A stretch of 64,000 nucleotides of DNA from Bacillus mycoides (GTDB lineage Bacteria > Bacillota > Bacilli > Bacillales > Bacillaceae_G), in the NCBI RefSeq assembly GCF_018742245.1, contig NZ_CP036132.1, positions 1,297,001 to 1,361,000 of the forward strand, read 5' to 3'. This document shows, in pieces, positions 17,095 to 26,197 of the stretch; the first letter of the stretch is position 1, and the number at the start of each line of letters is the position of its first letter. Made by a program: the position numbers and the translations under genes. Below the pieces are notes generated by a model. The model did not search any database. It was given only the letters and a program-made list of their open reading frames with translations, and was not told the DNA's origin.

Positions 17095-17433
17095 ATCGTT
17101 AATTCCAAATTGAGGGTGCATAAAAGCATCATTTTTGTTGTCAACTTCGTTTTTTAGTAGTTCTTGATTTTCTTCTGAAATCCACCCAATATCATTTGTA
17201 GGATGGATCCATTCTTCTCCAGCCATAATGGCAGGGTCTACCTCATCACTCCAGTTATTAAGAGGACTGTTAGTGGAATTGTATTTACTGTCTCCAATTA
17301 CAACATCGTATTGATTAATAAAAGGTTGTTGCATTGGTTTTCCTGTTCCTTTAAAAGAGGGAAAGTTCATTTGATGAGGGAGCGTCTCGTCTAAAATTGG
17401 TGATTGGATCGTTTCTTTCTCCTTCAAAGTCAT
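17092..17433 (-). CDS. Small soluble protein, probable DUF3905 family
   Basis: 113 residues, acidic and Asn/Pro-rich, without membrane segments. Segments such as LPHQMNFPSFKGTGKP, DVVIGDSKYNS, IMAGEEWIHPTNDIGW resemble what I recall of DUF3905, a Bacillus family linked to sporulation; function unknown. The neighbouring small spore-type gene at 17573 is divergent. RBS AAGGAG-like sequence is present upstream of ATG 17433. Confidence 0.65.
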   Translation of the reverse strand: MTLKEKETIQSPILDETLPHQMNFPSFKGTGKPMQQPFINQYDVVIGDSKYNSTNSPLNNWSDEVDPAIMAGEEWIHPTNDIGWISEENQELLKNEVDNKNDAFMHPQFGIND

Positions 17434-17572
17434 CGCTCCTTTTTATAATGGCTTGTTCGTATGTAGTATTTCCATATATAAGCTCTTATGTACTTGTTAA
17501 CACTTCCCAGTAATAATTACTGTAAGTTGTTTCAAACTAGAATAGAAAGTTATTTAGTGAGAGCAGGTGAGT

Positions 17573-17728
17573 ATGGTGGTAAAAAGAAAAGTAAAACAAA
17601 ATGCAGCAATTAATAATAATAAAACTCCGAAAGAAAGCTTACCAGATGCAGAATTTGCATTAGAGTACGAAGGAGAAAATAGTGCGAAGTACGCAAATCG
17701 TAATTCAAAAAAAGGTAAACAAAAATGA
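17573..17728 (+). CDS. Small basic hydrophilic protein, possibly a minor spore protein
   Basis: 51 residues, Lys/Asn-rich, no hydrophobic segment: starts MVVKRKVKQN and ends NSKKGKQK, with an acidic middle (LPDAEFALEYEGE). RBS AGGTGA precedes ATG 17573 and a strong terminator overlaps the stop, so this is a well-delimited monocistronic gene. Composition is like minor small acid-soluble spore proteins, but I cannot assign a named family. Confidence 0.7.
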   Translation: MVVKRKVKQNAAINNNKTPKESLPDAEFALEYEGENSAKYANRNSKKGKQK

Positions 17729-17757
17729 GGCGTTTTTTACAAACGCCTCATTTTTTT
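17724..17757 (+). terminator. Terminator of the small basic protein gene
   Basis: ATGAGGCGTTTT / AAACGCCTCAT stem with seven T; the stop codon lies in the stem. The following 17758-17956 is A/T-rich leader and promoter space for the phosphonate operon with nothing else recognised. Confidence 0.85.
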
Positions 17758-17956
17758 GTGGGATTATAAAGGTTTTTTTAATTATTTGTAAATTTCACGT
17801 TAGATATTAGCAGAAAAATGCGAAAAAACATAGAAGTAGCAACGTATTACACAAAAACAAACAACAAACAAAAGATTAATGTTGGTTTAATACTGCTTTT
17901 ACACTAGTTGTTTATATTTGAGTTGTACATAAGATTTGTAAAAGGAGAGAGAGACA

Positions 17957-19033
17957 GTGAAAAAAACAATCTTTAAAGCTGTAGCAACTGGAATGGTATT
18001 TTCGTTATTAATGGGGTGTGGTGCAAAGAAAGAAGAAAGTGTTGGAGCAAAAGTGAAAGATGATAAATTATCTGGATCATTAACTATTTACACAGCGATT
18101 GAAGAAGAGCTTGTACCGATTTATCTTGATTCTTTTAAACAGAAGTACCCAGACGTGAAGTTGAACATTGTTCGTGATTCAACTGGAGTTATTACAGCGA
18201 AATTGCTAGCTGAAGGAAAAAATACACAAGCAGATGTTGTATGGGGAACTGCAGCGTCTAGTCTATTAGCTTTAGATAAAAAAGATATGTTAAAAGGATA
18301 CTCTCCAAAAGGAGCAGATCGTGTTCTTCCGCAATTTAAAGATGATAAGCAACCAGAAAAATGGGTAGGTAATACGGCATTTATGACGGGGATTGCTGTA
18401 AATAAAGAAGAATTAAAGAAGAAAAATTTACCGATGCCAGAATCATATGAAGATTTAACGAAACCAGAATATAAAGGAACGCTAGTTATGCCGCATCCAG
18501 CTTCTTCTGGAACAGGATTTTTAACAGTTTCTGCATGGCTACAAATTATGGGAGAAGATAAGGGCTGGGATTACATGAAGAAACTTCATGATAATATGGC
18601 AACTTATACGCATTCAGGTTCAAAACCAGCGAAATTAGCAGGGGCAGGTGAATATCCAGTTGGTGTATCAATGGTTTATAGTGCTTTGAAAGAGAAACAA
18701 AAAGGTGCACCAGTTGAAGTTGTACTGCCGAAAGAAGGATTAGGTTGGGAAGTAGAAGCGAACGCACTTATTAAAAAAGATAATGCAAAAAATGATAAAT
18801 TAGCACAAGCATTTTTAGATTGGGCAATTACAGATGATGTAATGAAGTTATACTTCGAGAAAAATGGATTTGCGACAATTAAAAATGATTATAAACTTCC
18901 AGATGGATTCCCTAAAGATGTGACAGAAAAGTTATATAAAAAGAATGACTTTAAATGGGCAGCAGAAAATCGTGACAAAATTTTAGAAAAATGGGAAAAA
19001 GAGTTTGGCCAAAAAGCAGAACCGAAAAAGTAA
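17957..19033 (+). CDS. 2-aminoethylphosphonate-type ABC transporter, substrate-binding lipoprotein
   Basis: 358 residues. Lipoprotein signal peptide with lipobox LLMGC (Cys about residue 22), then a periplasmic-binding fold of the Fe3+/spermidine/phosphonate group (SLTIYTAIEEELVPIYLDSF, ADVVWGTAASSLLAL). First gene of an operon that also encodes PhnX and PhnW, so 2-aminoethylphosphonate is the likely ligand (PhnS-like). Strong RBS AAGGAGAG. Without the neighbours it would look like an iron-binding protein. Confidence 0.88.
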   Translation: MKKTIFKAVATGMVFSLLMGCGAKKEESVGAKVKDDKLSGSLTIYTAIEEELVPIYLDSFKQKYPDVKLNIVRDSTGVITAKLLAEGKNTQADVVWGTAASSLLALDKKDMLKGYSPKGADRVLPQFKDDKQPEKWVGNTAFMTGIAVNKEELKKKNLPMPESYEDLTKPEYKGTLVMPHPASSGTGFLTVSAWLQIMGEDKGWDYMKKLHDNMATYTHSGSKPAKLAGAGEYPVGVSMVYSALKEKQKGAPVEVVLPKEGLGWEVEANALIKKDNAKNDKLAQAFLDWAITDDVMKLYFEKNGFATIKNDYKLPDGFPKDVTEKLYKKNDFKWAAENRDKILEKWEKEFGQKAEPKK

Positions 19034-19052
19034 GTGAGTGGGAGAGAGAAAA

Positions 19053-20054
19053 ATGAGCGAATATTTATCAATTCAACACATTCAAAAACAGTTTGATGCA
19101 TTTACAGCGTTAAAAGATATTTCTTTTACTGTGAAAAAAAATGAGTTTGTTTGTTTATTAGGCCCAAGTGGTTGTGGGAAAACGACGTTGCTCAGAATTT
19201 TAGCAGGACTAGAAGAGGCAACAACAGGTAGTATTGCTGTGAATGGAAATGATATTACAGCATTACCACCTGGAAAGAGGAACTTCGGAATGGTTTTTCA
19301 ATCGTATGCATTATTTCCGAATTTAACTGCACTTGAAAATATTGAATACGGCTTAAAGACAAAAAAATATGGAAAAGCAGAAGTAAAAGAGAAAGCGCTA
19401 TCGGCGTTAGAACTTGTTGATTTGATGAATGTAAAAGATAAATATCCTGCTCAAATGTCCGGTGGACAACAGCAGCGAGTAGCACTTGCACGTGCGCTCG
19501 CTCTGTCTCCCGATATTTTGTTACTTGATGAGCCGTTATCTGCTTTAGATGCAAAAGTGCGTGAAAAGTTGCGTAGAGAAATGCGTGATTTGCAAGAAAA
19601 AGTGGGAGTAACAACTATTATGGTAACGCATGATCAAGAAGAGGCATTAACGATGGCTGATAAAATTGTTGTAATGAATCATGCGGAAATTATGCAGATT
19701 GGAACACCAGAGGAGATTTATCAAAGACCAGCCAATCCGTTTGTGGCAGATTTTATTGGTTCTATTAATTTCTTTTCGAAAAATAACGAAGAACATGCAA
19801 TTCGTCCTGAACATGTAACTATTGTACAAAATAATGGTATTAAAACAGTTGTAGAAAGCATGGAATTTCGCGGGTCTGTATACCGGACGGAAGTGCGGGT
19901 CATAGAAGAGAAAACACACCTTTATAACGAGAAAATTGTAGTGGATATATTGGCATCAGAAGTAGAGGAAACTGCTATTAGAAAAGGAAAGCCAATTCAA
20001 ATCTCTTTCTCAGAAAATCATATGTTGTCATATGGAAAGAAGGTCATTGTATAG
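19053..20054 (+). CDS. 2-aminoethylphosphonate-type ABC transporter, ATP-binding protein
   Basis: 333 residues from ATG 19053, which follows GGGAGAGAG; the in-frame start five codons earlier overlaps that site. Walker [10 protein letters not shown], signature [16 protein letters not shown], Walker [14 protein letters not shown], switch His in [17 protein letters not shown]-terminal TOBE-like regulatory part is present from about residue 240. PhnT-like. The stop abuts the next start (20055). Confidence 0.9.
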   Translation: MSEYLSIQHIQKQFDAFTALKDISFTVKKNEFVCLLGPSGCGKTTLLRILAGLEEATTGSIAVNGNDITALPPGKRNFGMVFQSYALFPNLTALENIEYGLKTKKYGKAEVKEKALSALELVDLMNVKDKYPAQMSGGQQQRVALARALALSPDILLLDEPLSALDAKVREKLRREMRDLQEKVGVTTIMVTHDQEEALTMADKIVVMNHAEIMQIGTPEEIYQRPANPFVADFIGSINFFSKNNEEHAIRPEHVTIVQNNGIKTVVESMEFRGSVYRTEVRVIEEKTHLYNEKIVVDILASEVEETAIRKGKPIQISFSENHMLSYGKKVIV

Positions 20055-21812
20055 ATGGAGATGTTAGAAAACTTTAAGGTGGAAAGTACGAAAAAAAAGA
20101 TTAAGAGACGTATCGGTAAAGAAGAGTGGATACAAAGACTATTAATTATTGGTATGCTTCTTTCATTTTTTATCATGCTTGTATTGCCTTTATTACAACT
20201 GTTTACACAAGCCTTTTATGATAAAGATGGAGCTTTCGTTGGTGTTGCGAATTTCAGTAAATATTTCACAACACCAACGCTAGTTCAATCATTACAAAAT
20301 ACGGTATGGATTTCGGGCGCTACAACAATTATTTCAGTTACACTCGCTTTCGCTTATGCATATGCAATCGCTCGTACGAATGTTTTTGGAAAGCGCGTAT
20401 TTCAATACATAGCATTATTGCCATTATTTGCACCGACGATGATGCATGGTATTGCGCTTACATATTTATTTGGTAATCAAGGGTTAATAACGAAAGGGAT
20501 GTTTGGTTTATTTGAAGGAATACAAATACCGTTATATGGACCAGTAGGAATTGTAATGGCTGAAGTTATGTATACATTTCCGCAAGCATTCCTTATTTTA
20601 TTAATTGCTTTCCAAGGTTCTGATTATCGTTTATATGAAGCTTCTAATATGTTAGGTGCAAGTAAAGCGAAACAGTTTCTTACGGTTACTTTACCTAGTG
20701 TGAAATACGGATTAATTAGTGCGATGTTCGTTGTATTTACACTTAGCTTTACTGATTTTGGGGCACCGAAAATTGTTGGAGGACAATATAACGTACTTGC
20801 TACTGACGTATATAAGCAAGTAATTGGACAGCAAAATATGTCCATGGGCGCAACTGTCGGAATGATTTTATTAATCCCAGCTATTTTCGCATTTGTAGTT
20901 GATCGTATTACGCAAAGAAAACAGGCGAATCTCTTATCTTCAAAAGCAGTACCATACAGAATAATAAATAATAAAAAAAGAGATGTTATTTCATTCGTAT
21001 ATTGTAGCGTAGTTACGTTTATGATCATTCTTTTATTTGTGGCAGTTGGTATTGCTGCAAGTGTGAAAGTATGGCCATATAATATGAGTTTTACACTTGA
21101 GCATTTTAATTTTTCAAGTTTGACAGGAGACGGACTTGAAGCATTTAAAAATAGTGTAATTGTCTCAGCCGTTACGGCAGTTATCGGGGCGATTTTAACA
21201 TTTGTGTTCGCTTATGCGATTGAAAAAATAGAACAGCTACATTTTTTCAGAAAAGTAGGTTACTTTTTTTCTATTGTACCGTTAGCGATTCCTGGATTAG
21301 TACTTGGATTAGGATATGTCTTTTTCTTCAGTCAACCAACAATTCAAATTCTAGGACTTTCAGTAACAAATCCGTTTCATTCCTTATATGGCACAATTGC
21401 TGTTTTAGTATTAGTAAATATCATTCATTTTTACTCTGTAACGTTTGTTACCGCAACGACTGCTTTAAAGAAACTGGACCGAGAGTTTGAACTTGTTTCA
21501 CAGTCGATGAGTGTACCATTCTATAAAACTTTCTTTCGAGTAACAGTACCGATGTGTTTACCAGCTATTTTAGAAATGGTTATGTACTATTTCGTAAATT
21601 CAATGGTAACTGTATCGGCAGTAGTGTTCTTATACGCGGCTGATTTTAAACTAGCTGCTGTATCAATTGTAAATATGGATGATGCAGGAAATGTAGCACC
21701 AGCAGCTGCAATGAGTGTACTTATTGTTGTTACAAATATTGTAGTGAGAGTTGTATATGAATGGGGAACGAAAGCACTTCGTAACCGAACTTCACAATGG
21801 CAAAAAAGATAA
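20055..21812 (+). CDS. 2-aminoethylphosphonate-type ABC transporter, fused permease
   Basis: 585 residues with about twelve transmembrane helices in two halves, a tandem fusion of two permease domains. Each half carries an EAA-type cytoplasmic loop (YEASNMLGASKAKQFLTVTLP; EFELVSQSMSVPFYKTFFRVTVP). Such fused permeases are common in the iron and phosphonate branch. It starts immediately after the ATPase gene and is followed within 12 bp by phnX. Confidence 0.9.
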   Translation: MEMLENFKVESTKKKIKRRIGKEEWIQRLLIIGMLLSFFIMLVLPLLQLFTQAFYDKDGAFVGVANFSKYFTTPTLVQSLQNTVWISGATTIISVTLAFAYAYAIARTNVFGKRVFQYIALLPLFAPTMMHGIALTYLFGNQGLITKGMFGLFEGIQIPLYGPVGIVMAEVMYTFPQAFLILLIAFQGSDYRLYEASNMLGASKAKQFLTVTLPSVKYGLISAMFVVFTLSFTDFGAPKIVGGQYNVLATDVYKQVIGQQNMSMGATVGMILLIPAIFAFVVDRITQRKQANLLSSKAVPYRIINNKKRDVISFVYCSVVTFMIILLFVAVGIAASVKVWPYNMSFTLEHFNFSSLTGDGLEAFKNSVIVSAVTAVIGAILTFVFAYAIEKIEQLHFFRKVGYFFSIVPLAIPGLVLGLGYVFFFSQPTIQILGLSVTNPFHSLYGTIAVLVLVNIIHFYSVTFVTATTALKKLDREFELVSQSMSVPFYKTFFRVTVPMCLPAILEMVMYYFVNSMVTVSAVVFLYAADFKLAAVSIVNMDDAGNVAPAAAMSVLIVVTNIVVRVVYEWGTKALRNRTSQWQKR

Positions 21813-21824
21813 GTAAGAAGGGTG

Positions 21825-22628
21825 ATGGATAGAATGAAAATTGAAGCAGTTATTTTTGATTGGGCAGGTACAACAGTTGATTACGGATGTTTTGCACCAC
21901 TGGAAGTATTCATGAAAATTTTTCATAAACGTGGTGTTGAAATTACAGCAGAAGAAGCACGTAAGCCAATGGGATTATTAAAAATAGATCATGTAAGGGA
22001 ACTAACAGAAATGCCTCGTATTGCGAATGAGTGGAAGCGTGTTTTCGGACAATTACCAACAGAAGCAGACATTCATGAGATGTATAAAGAATTTGAAGAA
22101 ATTCTCTTTGCTATTTTGCCAAACTATGCCACGCCAATTGATGGGATAAGAGAAGTAATTACTTCATTACGTAAAAGAGGCATTAAAGTTGGCTCAACAA
22201 CTGGCTATACGAGAGAAATGATGGACATTGTTGCAAAAGAAGCAGAGATACAAGGGTATAAACCTGATTTTCTTGTGACACCAAATGATGTTCCAGCAGG
22301 CCGTCCGTATCCGTGGATGTGCTATAAAAATGCGATGGAATTAGGTGTATACCCAATGAATCATATGATAAAAGTTGGAGACACCGTATCAGATATGAAA
22401 GAGGGCAGAAATGCTGGAATGTGGACAGTTGGTGTAATCCTCGGTAGTAGTGAGCTCGGTTTAACGGAAGAGGAAGTTGAGAATATGGATCCGTTAGAGC
22501 TTCGTGAAAAAATAGAAGTAGTTCGTAATCGTTTCGTTGAAAATGGGGCTCATTTTACAATTGAAACGATGCAGGAGCTCGAAAACGTAATTGAACATAT
22601 CGAGAAACAAGAACTTATTATTTTATAA
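21825..22628 (+). CDS. phnX: Phosphonoacetaldehyde hydrolase (phosphonatase)
   Basis: 267 residues, HAD superfamily. Starting at ATG 21825 (MDRM), the nucleophile in VIFDWAGTT is Asp12 and the Schiff-base lysine in MGLLK is Lys53, the numbering used for the B. cereus enzyme structure, which supports this start. Later HAD motifs STTGYTREMM and VGDTVSDMKEG are intact. It cleaves phosphonoacetaldehyde to acetaldehyde and phosphate, the second step after PhnW. The RBS AGAAGGG is close to the start. Confidence 0.96.
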   Translation: MDRMKIEAVIFDWAGTTVDYGCFAPLEVFMKIFHKRGVEITAEEARKPMGLLKIDHVRELTEMPRIANEWKRVFGQLPTEADIHEMYKEFEEILFAILPNYATPIDGIREVITSLRKRGIKVGSTTGYTREMMDIVAKEAEIQGYKPDFLVTPNDVPAGRPYPWMCYKNAMELGVYPMNHMIKVGDTVSDMKEGRNAGMWTVGVILGSSELGLTEEEVENMDPLELREKIEVVRNRFVENGAHFTIETMQELENVIEHIEKQELIIL

Positions 22629-22643
22629 AGGAGGCATAGGGTC

Positions 22644-23741
22644 ATGAATGAAAATCACTATTTATTATTAACGCCAGGACCATTAACGACAACAAAAACT
22701 GTAAAAGAAGTTATGTTATACGATTGGTGTACGTGGGATGTTGAATATAACACGATGGTGCAAGATGTAAGAAATAGGCTTGTATCGTTAGCGACAAAGG
22801 AAGAAGAAAAGTACACAACAGTTTTAATGCAGGGAAGCGGTACGTTTTCGGTTGAAGCAGTAATTGGTTCTGTTATTCCTAGAAACGGAAAGCTGCTAGT
22901 TTGTACAAATGGTGCGTACGGTAAGCGGATTGTACAAATGGCAGAGATGTTACATATAGATGTGGTGGTCAGTCAAACAGAAGAGTGGGAGCCTACTAAT
23001 ATTGCAGAAGTAGAACAGTTATTGCAACAAGATAAAAAGATTACGCATATAGCAGTTGTTCATTGTGAAACAACGACAGGTATTATTAATCCAATTGTAG
23101 ATGTATGTGAATTAGGAAAACAATACGGAAAAGTTACACTGGTTGATGCGATGAGTAGTTTCGGTGGTATTGAAATAGATATCGCTGAGTTGCAAATTGA
23201 CTTTCTAATTAGTAGTGCGAATAAATGTATTCAAGGTGTTCCCGGATTCGGTTTTGTCATCGCAAATCGTGATGAATTATTGAAATGCAAGGGGCAAGCC
23301 CGTTCTTTATCATTAGATTTATATGATCAGTGGGAAACGATGGAAGAGCAAAATGGGAAATGGCGCTTTACCTCACCAACCCATATTGTACGTGCCTTCT
23401 ATCAGGCATTGCTTGAATTAGAAGAAGAAGGCGGGGTAAGAGCCCGTTACAATCGATATTATAACAATCAAAAACTATTAGTGAACAAAATGAAAGAAAT
23501 AGGCTTTAAGTCATTAGTAGATGAAAAATATCAATCTCCTATTATTACATCTTTCATTTATCCAGAAGCAGGATTTGAATTTAAGCAGCTATATAACGAA
23601 TTAAAGCAGTATGGATTTGTTATTTATCCAGGTAAAATTTCGAAAGTAGATACGTTCCGCATTGGAAATATCGGTGATGTACATGAAGAAGATATTAATC
23701 GCTTAGTTGATAGTATTGCTAAAGGGGTTGTTATAGGGTGA
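22644..23741 (+). CDS. phnW: 2-aminoethylphosphonate-pyruvate transaminase
   Basis: 365 residues, class V PLP aminotransferase. N-terminal [11 protein letters not shown], glycine-rich [20 protein letters not shown] for the cofactor Asp and [13 protein letters not shown] carrying the PLP lysine. It converts 2-aminoethylphosphonate plus pyruvate to phosphonoacetaldehyde plus alanine. RBS AAAGGAGG. Its stop overlaps the next start by four bases (GTGA), indicating translational coupling. Confidence 0.96.
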   Translation: MNENHYLLLTPGPLTTTKTVKEVMLYDWCTWDVEYNTMVQDVRNRLVSLATKEEEKYTTVLMQGSGTFSVEAVIGSVIPRNGKLLVCTNGAYGKRIVQMAEMLHIDVVVSQTEEWEPTNIAEVEQLLQQDKKITHIAVVHCETTTGIINPIVDVCELGKQYGKVTLVDAMSSFGGIEIDIAELQIDFLISSANKCIQGVPGFGFVIANRDELLKCKGQARSLSLDLYDQWETMEEQNGKWRFTSPTHIVRAFYQALLELEEEGGVRARYNRYYNNQKLLVNKMKEIGFKSLVDEKYQSPIITSFIYPEAGFEFKQLYNELKQYGFVIYPGKISKVDTFRIGNIGDVHEEDINRLVDSIAKGVVIG

Positions 23742-24922
23742 AAGTATTTTGCTTAGGTGGAGCAGGTAAAATTTGTCGTGAAGCAATTTTAGATTTAGTT
23801 CAATTTTCATCTTTTGAGACGATTACGGTAGCCGATTTTAATGAAGAGGAAGGCCGAAAAGTAGTAGAGTGGTTAAATGATCCTCGTGTTGATTTTGTAA
23901 AAGTCGATGTGACAAATCATGAGGATACGGTCGCAAAAATGAAGGGCTATGACATTGTAATGGATGGCACGACGATAAAGTTAAATGGCTTGTCTACTCG
24001 CTGTATTGCAGATGCCGGCTGTCACGGTGTGAACTTGAATGGATTTGGTGAAGAAAATAAATCCCATTCTATATTTGTTCAAAACGGAAAAGCATGTTTA
24101 CCTGGGTTTGGTATGACGCCAGGTGTAACGCAAATGATGGCTATGTATGCAGCAAATCAGCTAGATACTGTAGAGTCAGTTAGAGTAAGTCATGGCTCAT
24201 ATCGTCCAATTGCTTTTTCTGCATCAATTACAGAAACAACGACATATGAATATGATCCACATTTACCGTCGCGTACAGTGTATGAAGATGGTGAATTTAA
24301 GCAAGTACCTCCGTTTGCGCGCCCGAGAGAAATTGCATTACCAGCGCCTTACGGAAAAACAATGCAGTATATCATCCCGCACTCAGAAACGATTACGTTA
24401 GCGAAGGCACTGGAGGATAAAGGTGTTGGGCTGATAGAAACGAGAGGTACTTGGCCAGAGCAAAATATGCAGCTCGTTCGTGCTTTATATGATTATGGTA
24501 TATTGCGTAATGATCAAATTGAAATAAACGGTAAAGAAATTGGTATTATGGATTGTATTTCGAAGTATCTATTACAATCGAAAGAAGGGCAAGCAACAGA
24601 GCTTTATGGTTATGCACTTCATGTAGAAGTAGTAGGTATGAAAAATAATCAAAAACAGCGACATGTATTATACCATACACATCCGCTATCTGACGGTTCT
24701 GTAGTAGGTTGGGAGAAATTAAGAGCCTATACAAGAAATGTTGGTATCCCATTTGGAGTTGCTACAGAGTTAATTGCAAAAGGAGTAGTTAATAAAGTCG
24801 GTGTTATTACTCCTGAAGAAGCTTTTGAAAATCCACAAATTATTTTTGATGAATTGGAAAAGCGTGGTATTTATATTCATGAAGAAATTTCTACTTACAA
24901 AGAAAATTATAACTTTGTATAA
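23738..24922 (+). CDS. Saccharopine-dehydrogenase-like NAD(P)-dependent oxidoreductase in the phosphonate operon
   Basis: 394 residues from GTG 23738. N-terminal Rossmann motif [17 protein letters not shown], then a middle domain with [13 protein letters not shown], as in the saccharopine dehydrogenase / homospermidine synthase superfamily. Coupled by a 4-bp overlap to phnW, so it should work with phosphonate or its amine products. The reaction is unknown; lysine biosynthesis is unlikely in this setting. Options include oxidation or reductive conjugation of an aminophosphonate or of alanine. Confidence 0.8.
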   Translation: MKVFCLGGAGKICREAILDLVQFSSFETITVADFNEEEGRKVVEWLNDPRVDFVKVDVTNHEDTVAKMKGYDIVMDGTTIKLNGLSTRCIADAGCHGVNLNGFGEENKSHSIFVQNGKACLPGFGMTPGVTQMMAMYAANQLDTVESVRVSHGSYRPIAFSASITETTTYEYDPHLPSRTVYEDGEFKQVPPFARPREIALPAPYGKTMQYIIPHSETITLAKALEDKGVGLIETRGTWPEQNMQLVRALYDYGILRNDQIEINGKEIGIMDCISKYLLQSKEGQATELYGYALHVEVVGMKNNQKQRHVLYHTHPLSDGSVVGWEKLRAYTRNVGIPFGVATELIAKGVVNKVGVITPEEAFENPQIIFDELEKRGIYIHEEISTYKENYNFV

Positions 24923-24962
24923 GTAAGGCAGTTTATGAGGTAGATATAAATGGGGTGAGGCT

Positions 24963-25745
24963 ATGTCTGTAGTAGGTGAAGAGAGAAAGAGGACAATTCT
25001 TGAGAAGGTAGAGTTTAAAGGGAAAGTAAAAGTTTCAGAATTAGCGAGAGAGTTCGCAGTATCAACAGAGACGATTCGTCGGTATTTAGAAGAATTAGAT
25101 CGTGAAAAAAAATTGAAGAAAGTGTATGGTGGAGCTGTTCAACTTCCGGGAGCTGGGATAGAGGCACCGATGTTAGAACGAGAGATGCTGCATATAGAAG
25201 AGAAGAAAAGAATTGGGTATAAAGCAGCAACGTTTGTGGAAGATGGGGATGTTATTGCGATTGATGATGGAAGTACACCACTTCAAATGGTGCCATATCT
25301 TGTTCATCGTAAAAATTTAACGATTGTTACGAGCTCTTTTCCAGTAGCGACACAATTAATATCTTCTATTAATAAAAAGATGTTTCACGGTGAAGTTTTA
25401 TTTATAGGCGGGAAAGTATCTCCAAAACATTCACGTGTGTCGGGTTCTATTTCGCAGCAAGTGATTCATCAATTCCATTTTCATAAAGCATTCGTTTCGA
25501 TTGATGGATTGTTACCTAGCTTTGGGGTTTCCAGCTTTGAATTAGAAAAAGCGAAACTGTCAGAAGCGATGATTAAATTATCGGAGAAAACGTATATTTT
25601 ATGCGATCATACAAAGATAGGCGTAAAAGGGAACTACCGAATATCAGGATTTTCTCGTATTCAACATGTTATTTGTGATAAGAAAATGCCATATAGTTTT
25701 GAAGAAGAAGTTAAAAAGCATAATATTCAATGGACAGTTTGCTAG
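24963..25745 (+). CDS. DeoR-family transcriptional regulator of the phosphonate operon
   Basis: 260 residues. N-terminal DeoR helix-turn-helix (KVSELAREFAVSTETIRRYLEELD) followed by the sugar-phosphate-sensor-like domain (VIAIDDGSTPLQMVPYL ... CDHTKIG). RBS GGGGTGAGG just upstream. It is last in the operon, in the same direction, which fits a local regulator reacting to a phosphorylated or phosphonate metabolite; the effector is inferred. Confidence 0.88.
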   Translation: MSVVGEERKRTILEKVEFKGKVKVSELAREFAVSTETIRRYLEELDREKKLKKVYGGAVQLPGAGIEAPMLEREMLHIEEKKRIGYKAATFVEDGDVIAIDDGSTPLQMVPYLVHRKNLTIVTSSFPVATQLISSINKKMFHGEVLFIGGKVSPKHSRVSGSISQQVIHQFHFHKAFVSIDGLLPSFGVSSFELEKAKLSEAMIKLSEKTYILCDHTKIGVKGNYRISGFSRIQHVICDKKMPYSFEEEVKKHNIQWTVC

Positions 25746-25928
25746 TAATCAGTGGGAAATTCCATCTCTCTTTAATTATTAGTAATGTTTAACGTGAATT
25801 TTGAGATGCTCATGAATAATGAGTAATAAAGGTTTGTATTCGTGCAAAAAAAGTGGACACATTTTCTCATTTCCTTCATATAATTTACCAATAGAAAAAA
25901 AGTTGGCTGAAGGAAAGAGGGGACAGGA

Positions 25929-26048
25929 ATGTCGGAACGGGTATATAACAAGCTTGTATTGTACGCGAATGTTTTGCAGAAGATCGGTGTTATTAATGAG
26001 AAGGAAAAAAGTGAAATTCTTCATACGTTAAGTAAAAAATCCCTTTGA
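25929..26048 (+). CDS. Small hypothetical protein (39 aa)
   Basis: Reads MSERVYNKLVLYANVLQKIG then an acidic-basic helix and ends LSKKSL. It has a ribosome-binding site (AAAGAGGGG seven bases before ATG) and ends within a strong terminator, the arrangement of a real monocistronic small gene. Predicted as two short amphipathic helices, no membrane segment. No family recognised. Confidence 0.5.
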   Translation: MSERVYNKLVLYANVLQKIGVINEKEKSEILHTLSKKSL

Positions 26049-26071
26049 ATAAAGGGTTTTTTATTTTTTTC
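26034..26071 (+). terminator. Terminator of the 39-aa gene
   Basis: AATCCCTTTGAATAAAGGGTT stem followed by T-rich tract. Confidence 0.75.
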
Positions 26072-26104
26072 CTTTAAAAATATAAATTTAATGTAATATT
26101 CTCA

Positions 26105-26133
26105 TTGACAACGATAATGATATTCATTATCAT
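26105..26133 (+). promoter_or_regulatory. ilsA promoter with Fur box
   Basis: TTGACA (26105-26110), 17-bp spacer, TATCAT (26128-26133). The 19-bp sequence GATAATGATATTCATTATC (26113-26131) differs from the classical Fur box at one position and covers the spacer and -10. Iron-replete Fur would block this promoter. Confidence 0.88.
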
Positions 26134-26197
26134 TTATTTGTATATAATTGATAAGTGTTATCAATTATAGAAATTATATATGATAGGGGATATTATT

